In this document: positions 58,130 through 64,000 of the stretch, one piece after another
Layout of the letters: every line of letters starts with the position of its first letter
Numbering within the stretch: the stretch's first letter is position 1
DNA from: Clostridiales bacterium FE2011
GTDB lineage: Bacteria; Bacillota; Clostridia; Christensenellales; Aristaeellaceae
NCBI GenBank assembly: GCA_017569305.1
Contig: CP069418.1
Location: 496,001-560,000 of the forward strand
Direction of reading: 5' to 3'
Length of the DNA: 64,000 bases
Made by a program: the position numbers and the translations under genes
The notes under the pieces: model-generated
What the model saw: the letters and a program-made list of their open reading frames with translations, nothing else
Databases searched by the model: none
Told to the model about the DNA's origin: nothing

Positions 58130-58571
58130 CGGATTTCTCCTCCCGTCTGCTCCAAAGCAGATAATCAATCTTCTTTATATCCGGAATCCAGCTGTACGAT
58201 GGCAGCCATCTATCGAATTCCTTGATGTTCTTCCACGCCTCTTCCGTAGTTAAATAATCCTTATACCATCTTTCAATCCGATCATAGATCAGAATGGCAT
58301 TCTCAACCCGTTCCCGTGGATTCTTACCCTTCAGTTCCAGCCCCAGGTTCTGCAATACATGCTGATCCCAGATAGGCTTGTCCGAATCGATCGTCGCAAT
58401 CATCTTAGATGAAAAGGAAGCCTCAATATTCCCAGTTTCCACGTACAGGCATCCAATCACGTCCGCAAAGAAATAATGCTCCTTTTTCGCCTGTTCAAAA
58501 ATCTTGTAGTAACACTTTCTCCATTCAGCATTTCGCCTTACCCGGTAAAACGCATTGAACGCATGCTGGAA
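58125..58571 (-). pseudogene. 5'-truncated gene remnant
   Basis: A coherent protein-like frame of 148 codons runs from a TGA at 58572 to TAG at 58125 but has no ATG; only a GTG appears at residue 38. It begins FQHAFNAFYRVRRNAEWRKC and continues through GCLYVETGNIEASFSSKMIA and YDRIERWYKDYLTTEEAWKN to SWIPDIKKIDYLLWSRREEK. The composition, with Trp/Tyr-rich and coil-free segments, argues for a once-real protein that has lost its N-terminus, probably by deletion near the ftsH end. Family not recognised. Confidence 0.6.
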
Positions 58572-58599
58572 TCAATAGCGTTCAGTTCCGTCGATCTGT

Positions 58600-60432
58600 T
58601 TATGGCTTTTGATCATCAGCCTTCAGGATGCTCATAAACTCTTCACCGGTAATTGTTTCTTTGTTTAGAAGGTATGCTGCCAGTTCATGGAGTTTATCTT
58701 CGTGTTCCCGCAGAATACTATCTGCTTTCTTCCGGGCTTCTTCTACCAGCGCGACCACCTGTTCATCAACCTTTTCCGCAAAAGCAGGACTACATGCCAG
58801 GGAGGTATCCTGACCCAAATACTGACTGTTCAGTGTTTCCAGTGCCACCATGCCGAAATCACCCATGCCATAGCGGGTAATCATCCCGCGTGCCAGCCGG
58901 GTAGCCTTTTCAATATCGTTGCTCGCACCCGTGGTGATGGAATGGAAAACCAGTTGTTCAGCCGCCTGCCCGCCTGTCAGGGTAACAATCTTATTATACA
59001 GTTCTTCACGGGACATCAGATAATGCTCATCTTCATCCACCTGCATGGTATATCCAAGAGCGCCGGATGTTCTGGGGATAATCGTGATCTTTGTCACAGG
59101 TGCTGAATTGGTCTGCAGAGATGCCACCAGTGCGTGACCGATTTCGTGATAGGAAACAATCTTTTTTTCATTCTCAGACAAGACTGCATTTTTACGCTGA
59201 TAACCGGCGATAACCGTTTCCACACTTTCCATCAGGTCGTCCTGTGTTACAGTATCGCGGCCCAGCCGCACCGCACGCAGCGCTGCCTCATTGATGATAT
59301 TGGCCAGTTCCGCGCCGCTTGCACCGCTTGTTGCCCTGGCGACAGCTTTCAGGTCAATGTTATCGGCCATTCTGATCCCCTTGCTGTGCACACGCAGAAT
59401 CGCTTCACGGCCACCGACATCGGGCAGTTCAACCGGAATCCTTCTGTCAAAACGACCTGGGCGCAGAAGAGCTGGATCCAGGGATTCAGGTCGGTTGGTT
59501 GCTGCCAGTATGACCACACCCTTTTTCCCGTCAAAGCCATCCATTTCTGTCAGCAACTGATTCAGAGTCTGTTCACGCTCATCATTGCCGCCGATGCCGG
59601 CTCCGGTATCTCTTTTTTTGCCGATTGTATCAATTTCATCAATAAAAACGATACAAGGTGCCTTTTCGTTCGCCTGTTTGAACAGGTCCCTGACTTTTGC
59701 TGCACCCATACCGACAAACATCTCTACAAATTCGCTGCCGGAAATGGAAAAGAAAGGAACCTTGGCCTCACCGGCAACAGCTTTCGCCAGCAAAGTTTTA
59801 CCTGTTCCGGGAGGTCCGACAAGCAGCGCACCTTTAGGCAGTTTGGCGCCAATGGAGGCATATTTACCCGGGTGTTCCAGAAAATCAACAATCTCTTTCA
59901 GTGCTTCCTTGGCTTCTTCCTCACCGGCTACATCTTCGAAAGTTACACCCGTTGATTCTGAAGCAACAATCTTTGCACCGGATTTACCGAAGCTCAGCGC
60001 ATTCATCCCGCCTATCATCCGCTTTGATAATATCCGGCCCAATGCCCAGAACAGTGCGATCGGGATTATCCAGCTGATGATAAAGCTGATCAGCGGATTG
60101 TTCTGAGTTGGGATTTGTGCGGAAAACGAGACTCCGGCATCCTCCAGCCGTTGGCGCAGACTGCTATCCGGGAAAACCGCTGTCTTGCAGATGCTGTCCT
60201 GTCCGTCTTTGCCTTTGGTGATGAAAATCAATTGTTCTCCGTTTTCATCCATGGATACTTCTGATACCTGTTTTGAATCCACCATTTTCAGAAAATCGCT
60301 GTAACCGACTTCCTGAACCTGGCGCTGCAAAAGCATCGGAAAAACGAACGCATTCAGAAGCATAATCACGATGACTGCAACAGCCATGTAGAAAATGAGC
60401 GGCTTTTTATTCTGATTGGAATCACTAATCAT
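58600..60432 (-). CDS. ftsH: ATP-dependent zinc metalloprotease FtsH
   Basis: A 610-residue membrane AAA protease that degrades misassembled membrane proteins and regulators. Two transmembrane helices (about 12-32 and 112-134) flank an outer domain. The AAA part has Walker A GPPGTGKT (206-213), Walker B IVFIDEID and the SRH with [10 protein letters not shown]. The zinc motif HEIGH is at 429-433 (HEAGH is more usual), with the third ligand Asp in the downstream helix. AAGGAGATG precedes the start. It follows hsp20 across a terminator and is remote from the hpt/tilS context usual for ftsH, so it may be a second or stress-linked copy. Confidence 0.96.
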   Translation of the reverse strand: MISDSNQNKKPLIFYMAVAVIVIMLLNAFVFPMLLQRQVQEVGYSDFLKMVDSKQVSEVSMDENGEQLIFITKGKDGQDSICKTAVFPDSSLRQRLEDAGVSFSAQIPTQNNPLISFIISWIIPIALFWALGRILSKRMIGGMNALSFGKSGAKIVASESTGVTFEDVAGEEEAKEALKEIVDFLEHPGKYASIGAKLPKGALLVGPPGTGKTLLAKAVAGEAKVPFFSISGSEFVEMFVGMGAAKVRDLFKQANEKAPCIVFIDEIDTIGKKRDTGAGIGGNDEREQTLNQLLTEMDGFDGKKGVVILAATNRPESLDPALLRPGRFDRRIPVELPDVGGREAILRVHSKGIRMADNIDLKAVARATSGASGAELANIINEAALRAVRLGRDTVTQDDLMESVETVIAGYQRKNAVLSENEKKIVSYHEIGHALVASLQTNSAPVTKITIIPRTSGALGYTMQVDEDEHYLMSREELYNKIVTLTGGQAAEQLVFHSITTGASNDIEKATRLARGMITRYGMGDFGMVALETLNSQYLGQDTSLACSPAFAEKVDEQVVALVEEARKKADSILREHEDKLHELAAYLLNKETITGEEFMSILKADDQKP

Positions 60433-60519
60433 AAGACCATCTCCTTCTTAATGGTATCTTATATCCTGAACATGAAGGACAAGTGAAAAGCGGAAGAAAT
60501 AACAGGAAAAAAACTGCAG

Positions 60520-60560
60520 AAAAAGCAAAGGACCCCGACTCACGATTGAGCCGGAGCCCT
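60520..60560 (-). terminator. Terminator between hsp20 and ftsH
   Basis: A 13-bp stem (three G-T pairs) between GGACCCCGACTCA and TGAGCCGGAGCCC with a CGAT loop is followed on the minus strand by TTTGCTTTTTC. It may let hsp20 be made in excess over ftsH or give ftsH its own transcript. Confidence 0.8.
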
Positions 60561-60599
60561 CTGATTTTCTATACATGGGCCGATTGGCGGGTATGTCAG

Positions 60600-61061
60600 T
60601 TAACCTTCGATCAGGATCTGCTTCTTCTCATTAACCTTCTGCTGTTCCTTCTTCGGAATCGTCAGACTCAGCACACCGTTTTCATACTTCGCCTTGATGT
60701 CCTCCTCGGTCACAGTTTCACCGACATAGAAGCTGCGCTGCATTGTGCCGGTGTACCGCTCTTGGCGCAGGACTTTACCTTTCTTATTCTCCTGCTTCTT
60801 TTCCAGTGCTTTCTCTGTCGCTATGGTCAGATAACCATTTTCCAGATTCAGCTTGATTTCTTCTTTCTTGAATCCGGGCAGATCCACATCGACTTCGTAT
60901 CCTTCATCCGTTTCCTTTACATCCGTCTTCATCATGTGCTGTGCATTTCTGCCGTAAAGAACATGCTCAGGACGGGTAAATCCACGGAAGAAGTTCCCGT
61001 CAAGGTCATCAAAGACATCCATCAGGTTCTCACCAAATACGCTGGGAAGATAAGTACTCAT
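60600..61061 (-). CDS. Hsp20-family small heat-shock protein
   Basis: A 153-residue chaperone that binds unfolding proteins without ATP. The start MSTYLPSVFG is chosen because GGAGG lies 8 bases upstream; an earlier ATG is part of that ribosome site. The alpha-crystallin domain spans about residues 42-135: DVKETDEGYEVDVDLPGFKK, EEIKLNLENGYLTIATEK, and the end AKYENGVLSLTIPKKEQQ with its G-x-L motif. The C-terminal KQILIEG carries the IxI-type anchor. It has a long leader (about 120 bases) and a good promoter. Confidence 0.95.
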   Translation of the reverse strand: MSTYLPSVFGENLMDVFDDLDGNFFRGFTRPEHVLYGRNAQHMMKTDVKETDEGYEVDVDLPGFKKEEIKLNLENGYLTIATEKALEKKQENKKGKVLRQERYTGTMQRSFYVGETVTEEDIKAKYENGVLSLTIPKKEQQKVNEKKQILIEG

Positions 61062-61190
61062 AATAACAACCTCCATTCATGGCCTTCATCGCCGGGCTTC
61101 TCACCCGTCATGCCGGGTCGCAATCTGGCCTTTATGCAGGTCGTGCACTTTGTGGTCTCCGGCCACCCCGTTCTCCCGAACGCTGATTAT

Positions 61191-61218
61191 ATTATATTCA
61201 TTGATCAAAGAAAGTCAA
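61191..61218 (-). promoter_or_regulatory. Promoter of hsp20
   Basis: On the minus strand TTGACT (61213-61218), 16-base spacer, TATAAT (61191-61196). No CIRCE repeat was found. The leader from about 61185 to 61062 contains ACCCG-GCATGA-CGGGT and other GC stems. Confidence 0.7.
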
Positions 61219-61317
61219 ACTTAAGATTGGCCGATTTACTCCGTTATCCGGCGACTGTATGCTTTTTGTCCCTCTTAGTCTGTTTTCCTGAGAATTTCTG
61301 GATAATTCATTGTATTT

Positions 61318-61551
61318 CTAAAGATTTTCATTTGCGGATTTTTTGTCTCCAAAATCAATGCTCTGAATTTTCTGCATAGATATATCCAGGATTTTTGAGT
61401 ATTTAACTGTCAGTTGAAAGACAAATCCTTTTTTAATATCCAGAAGCATGAATCCTTGATTCTTCTCCTCGATCAGCAAAAAAAGATTTGCTGCCGAAAA
61501 GCGCTGAACCCTTGTGTTTTCAATGAATTTCTGATTGATCGGCACTTTCAT
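61318..61551 (-). CDS. Hypothetical 77-residue protein
   Basis: A soluble protein starting MKVPINQKFIENTRVQRFSA with an excellent ribosome site (GGAGGAGGAG, 6-base spacing). It has strand-like segments (GFMLLDIKKGFVFQLTVKYS) and a charged C-terminus (DFGDKKSANENL). It resembles nothing I can name. Its first part lies in an imperfect direct repeat with 61677-61728, and a start-less frame ends six bases before its ATG, so it may be part of a decayed two-gene unit. Confidence 0.55.
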   Translation of the reverse strand: MKVPINQKFIENTRVQRFSAANLFLLIEEKNQGFMLLDIKKGFVFQLTVKYSKILDISMQKIQSIDFGDKKSANENL

Positions 61552-61554
61552 TGA

Positions 61555-61758
61555 CTACTCCTCCTCCATAGAATCGTAGTAGTAATCACTCTGTTGCCGA
61601 ACAAAGTCAACTATAAACCTTATCCGGCTGGCACTGATCAATCTGCTAAGCCGATAAAGCCGGAACATATTCGCTTGATCAATAATATGATTTACTGCTG
61701 AAAAAGCGCCGAACCCTTGTTTTTCAAAGGCCGGCGTTTTTTCATATAGCGTTGATTT
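61555..61758 (-). pseudogene. Start-less open frame upstream of the 77-residue gene
   Basis: An open frame of 67 codons runs from a TGA at 61759 to TAG at 61555 without a usable start codon. It reads FEKQGFGAFSAVNHIIDQAN, then MFRLYRLSRLISASRIRFIV and DFVRQQSDYYYDSMEEE. Its last codons are the GGAGGAGGAG used as ribosome site by the next gene, the mark of a coupled gene pair. The N-terminus seems lost, or interrupted by the TGA. A hairpin with T runs on both strands (61706-61746) lies inside, which argues against present translation. Confidence 0.45.
61706..61746. terminator. Possible bidirectional terminator
   Basis: CGCCG and CGGCG close an imperfect hairpin with inner CCTTG/CAAAGG pairing. 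GTTTTTTC follows on the plus strand and CTTTTTC on the minus. No plus-strand gene is seen upstream of it. Confidence 0.5.
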
Positions 61759-62083
61759 TCATATTTTCGGCAAAATATCACCAGTAGTAGTAAAACAGTA
61801 GTAATTTCCTTTTTATCTGCCGCGTTTTAGGGGCGTCCTGCCAACCCCTTAGTCACTGTTGCCATGTCACACCGCCTGATGTTGTACTTACACCGACTGT
61901 TCTGCTTCTATGTTTCTGTATGACTCCCTCCTCCAGGATCTAAACCCTCAACATATCCGGAACACATTCTGCAAAGAGACAATCCTAATTTTGCATTTGG
62001 ACTTTGCCATTCTCACAATTTAGCAGATTTTATTCTTTTGTAACAATATTTATAAAAATTTAATTTTTAATTTGAATTTTTCA

Positions 62084-62112
62084 TTGCCATTTTTCTTTCC
62101 TTGTGCTAAACT
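62084..62112 (+). promoter_or_regulatory. Promoter of the alpha ribosomal operon
   Basis: TTGCCA (62084-62089), 17-base spacer and TAAACT (62107-62112) with an extended TGC before the -10. AT-rich DNA (62030-62080) upstream looks like an UP element. The stretch 61805-62030 shows no gene. Confidence 0.72.
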
Positions 62113-62118
62113 GTGGAA

Positions 62119-62380
62119 GTTAGCCCTGGTTTGCCGCCGGGCGGCTGCATCCGTTGAAAAACGGGTGTTCCGGTGGGAAATCAAACCCCGTCTCTTTAGG
62201 CGCTGGCAGACTGCACCTTCCATAGCAGTCCGTCAGTGTTGTTGTGCGCCTGCTTTCACCAGGAGCCAACATGGAGTCGAGTTTCGCGGTGCCTGGTTGG
62301 GTTGCCTCGCCCCATGCGAAACAAAACTTTTCCCGGTTGACCATTTAGGTCAAACAACATACGGAGGTGTATTACTTAAA
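62119..62380 (+). promoter_or_regulatory. Long structured leader of rpsM
   Basis: About 260 untranslated bases separate the promoter from rpsM. It is much richer in GC than the DNA upstream and has several stems (GCCGCCGGGCGGC, CCGTTGAAAAACGG, CCAGG...CCTGG, TTGACCATTTAGGTCAA), ending in CGGAGG. This suggests a ribosomal-protein-sensing leader, perhaps for S4, which represses this operon in other bacteria. The class is not identified. Confidence 0.55.
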
Positions 62381-62758
62381 ATGGCACGCATTGCAGGTGT
62401 TGACCTGCCCAGAGAAAAGCGCGTTGAGATCGGCCTGACCTACATCTACGGCATCGGCCTGACCACTTCGCAGAAGATGCTCGCGGAAGTCGGTGTGAAT
62501 CCCGACACACGGGTAAAGGATCTCTCCGAGACCGAAATCAGCAAGCTGCGTGAATACATTGAGCACAACCTGAAGGTGGAAGGTGATCTTCGCCGTGAAG
62601 TTTCGCTCAACATCAAGCGTCTGATTGAGATCGGCTGCTATCGCGGCGTTCGTCATCGTCATGGCCTTCCCGTTCGCGGACAGAATACCAAGCAGAATGC
62701 CCGCACCCGTAAGGGCCCCAAGAAGACCATCGCCGGCAAGAAGAAAGCCACCAAGTAA
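62381..62758 (+). CDS. rpsM: 30S ribosomal protein S13
   Basis: A 125-residue small-subunit head protein contacting the P-site tRNA and the 50S bridge. It begins [20 protein letters not shown], with the helix-two-turn-helix and the tail [20 protein letters not shown] followed by [23 protein letters not shown] precedes the ATG; an in-frame extension back through the leader is not credible. It is the first gene of the alpha operon. rpmJ and infA, usual just upstream, are absent from this position. Confidence 0.98.
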   Translation: MARIAGVDLPREKRVEIGLTYIYGIGLTTSQKMLAEVGVNPDTRVKDLSETEISKLREYIEHNLKVEGDLRREVSLNIKRLIEIGCYRGVRHRHGLPVRGQNTKQNARTRKGPKKTIAGKKKATK

Positions 62759-62814
62759 GTCTCTGACTGAATTGATTCCGCTTTTATGCGGATAATACGG
62801 AGGGAGTAAAATCA

Positions 62815-63216
62815 ATGGCACCTAAGCAAAAGCTGAAGAAGGCTACGCGTAAACGCCGCGAACGGAAGCTCGTTGAGCGCGGCGCTGCCCATATCCGTTC
62901 TTCTTTCAACAATACCATCGTGACCATCACTGACACCCAGGGCAATGCTCTTTCCTGGGCCAGCGCCGGCGGTCTAGGCTTCCGCGGAAGCAAGAAGTCT
63001 ACGCCCTTCGCTGCTCAGATGGCCGCTGAAACCGCCGCCAAGGCCGCTATGGAATACGGTCTGCGCACGGTTGAAGTGTATGTCAAAGGCCCCGGTTCCG
63101 GACGCGAAGCCGCTATCCGTTCTCTTCAGGCCGCCGGTCTGGATGTGAACATGATCAAGGACGTGACGCCCATTCCTCACAACGGTTGCCGTCCGCCCAA
63201 ACGCCGTCGCGTGTAA
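62815..63216 (+). CDS. rpsK: 30S ribosomal protein S11
   Basis: A 133-residue platform protein of the small subunit. It opens [20 protein letters not shown] and has the family core [20 protein letters not shown], the region [20 protein letters not shown] and the C-terminal signature [25 protein letters not shown] precedes the start. It lies 56 bases after rpsM in the standard order. Confidence 0.98.
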   Translation: MAPKQKLKKATRKRRERKLVERGAAHIRSSFNNTIVTITDTQGNALSWASAGGLGFRGSKKSTPFAAQMAAETAAKAAMEYGLRTVEVYVKGPGSGREAAIRSLQAAGLDVNMIKDVTPIPHNGCRPPKRRRV

Positions 63217-63234
63217 GAAGGAGGACAGACAGAA

Positions 63235-63831
63235 ATGGCAGTGAATAAAGATCCGATTGCCAAGAAATGCCGGAAGTTCGACATTTCCCCGGCCGTTATG
63301 GGCTATGGCAATAAAAAATCCACCCGCAATCCCGGCGGAAACCGCCGCAAGAAGGTCTCCGAATACGGCGCCCAGCTGCAGGAAAAGCAGAAGGTTAAGT
63401 TCGTATACGGCGTCCTGGAAAAGCAGTTCCACAAGTACTACCTGAAGGCCGCCAACATGAAGGGCATCACCGGTGACAACATGCTCCGCCTGCTGGAGCA
63501 GCGTCTGGACAACGTTGTGTTCCGTCTTGGTCTGGCCAAGACCCGTCGTATGGCTCGTCAGATCGTCTGCCACGGCCACATTCGGGTCAATGATATCAAA
63601 GTCGACATTCCTTCCTACCAGGTGAAGGTTGGCGATAAGATCACTCTGCGCAAGCGCAGCGAAGAGATGGAGATGTTCAAGAGTCTGCGTGAAGGAACCA
63701 GCACGCTGATCCCGAAGTGGCTCAGCTTCGACGCTCAGAACCTCACCGGCACCGTCAACGCTCTTCCCACCCGCGAAGATATCGACCTGCAGGTTCAGGA
63801 GAACATGATCGTCGAGTTCTACTCCCGTTAA
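63235..63831 (+). CDS. rpsD: 30S ribosomal protein S4
   Basis: A 198-residue primary 16S rRNA-binding protein and, in several bacteria, translational repressor of this operon. The N-terminal region (CRKFDISPAVMGYGNKKSTR) lacks a zinc-ribbon four-Cys set. The S4 domain is at about 90-150 (RLDNVVFRLGLAKTRRMARQ, then VCHGHIRVNDIKVDIPSYQV). GAAGGAGG precedes it, 18 bases after rpsK. The long rpsM leader is a candidate target. Confidence 0.98.
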   Translation: MAVNKDPIAKKCRKFDISPAVMGYGNKKSTRNPGGNRRKKVSEYGAQLQEKQKVKFVYGVLEKQFHKYYLKAANMKGITGDNMLRLLEQRLDNVVFRLGLAKTRRMARQIVCHGHIRVNDIKVDIPSYQVKVGDKITLRKRSEEMEMFKSLREGTSTLIPKWLSFDAQNLTGTVNALPTREDIDLQVQENMIVEFYSR

Positions 63832-63869
63832 TGATTACTGGACAACCCGAATGAGGAGGGTACAACGAA

Positions 63870-64000
63870 ATGATCGTCGAAATCGAAAAAGCCCGTATCG
63901 ACTGCGTCGAAGTTGGACAGAACGGCTGCTATGGCCGCTTTGTGATCGAGCCGCTTGAACGCGGATTCGGCCACACCCTGGGCAACTCCCTGCGTCGCGT
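63870..64000 (+). CDS. rpoA: RNA polymerase alpha subunit, 5' part only
   Basis: The first 43 codons, cut by the window end. [20 protein letters not shown] and [14 protein letters not shown] are the N-terminal domain of the alpha subunit; the [10 protein letters not shown] motif is diagnostic. GAGGAGG precedes the ATG, 38 bases after rpsD, as in the standard alpha operon. Confidence 0.97.
   Translation, partial: MIVEIEKARIDCVEVGQNGCYGRFVIEPLERGFGHTLGNSLRR

Noticed and set aside
62072..62380. An in-frame N-terminal extension of S13 back to an ATG at 62072
   Set aside because: That ATG lies before the promoter -35 at 62084, and S13 homologs start at MARIAGVD with GGAGG in front.

Overview
This 64 kb window looks like part of the chromosome of a low-to-moderate GC, Gram-positive anaerobe of the class Clostridia, probably gut or rumen associated. 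The evidence is a RapZ-WhiA cell-envelope operon, a YhaM-type nuclease, an agr-type peptide quorum-sensing locus, flavodoxin-ferredoxin EFR1 and ThiW/ThiM thiazole salvage, many lipoproteins and peptidoglycan-binding secreted proteins, and AGGAGG ribosome binding sites. A Christensenellales-like source is a guess from style and has not been tested. Most genes are intact housekeeping or metabolic genes. No rRNA, tRNA, CRISPR array, transposase or prophage was seen.

Layout: 0-5 kb (minus strand) is a compact agr locus in the order agrA-agrC-agrB-agrD. The 50-residue AgrD peptide gene is too short for ordinary gene lists. It is followed by a small peptide frame inside a three-way-junction inverted repeat, then by two small secreted proteins and a paralogous fragment at the window edge. 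5-14 kb (minus) holds a 1262-residue surface protein with nine SdrD-B/Cna-B-type repeats, a lipoprotein with an 11-glutamine tract, yhaM, dnaB, rplI and an alanine-rich coiled-coil protein. 14-19 kb (minus) is murB-rapZ-whiA plus a GT-C-like membrane protein. 19-27 kb has a GntR regulator, secG, an AlaX-type editing protein, fumC, an SH3 secreted protein, and an M20 peptidase with two membrane proteins. 27-35.5 kb has a self-regulated EFR1/TetR pair with two matching operators, an ECF sigma/anti-sigma pair, a serine hydrolase, a peptidoglycan-binding protein and a YtrA-type GntR-ABC operon. 35.5-49.4 kb is an accessory-looking mix of six GNAT acetyltransferases, transporters, AraC/cupin, nitrilase, nucleoside phosphorylase, MGMT and VanZ. 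49.5-58 kb has a GH43 glycosidase, cca and a TPP-riboswitch-controlled thiW-thiM-thiE-thiD-thiC operon. 58-61.8 kb has ftsH and hsp20 flanked by gene remnants. 62-64 kb starts the alpha ribosomal operon (rpsM-rpsK-rpsD-rpoA).

Across the window, intergenic gaps carry tandem arrays of 7-base units (AATTCTG, ATTATGA, ACTCTTC, CCTACCT, CATTATG types), sometimes mixed with short perfect hairpins. One array supplies the start codon of cca, and a longer repeat element supplies the C-terminus of an acetyltransferase. These repeats and the agr locus are the most notable features of the window.
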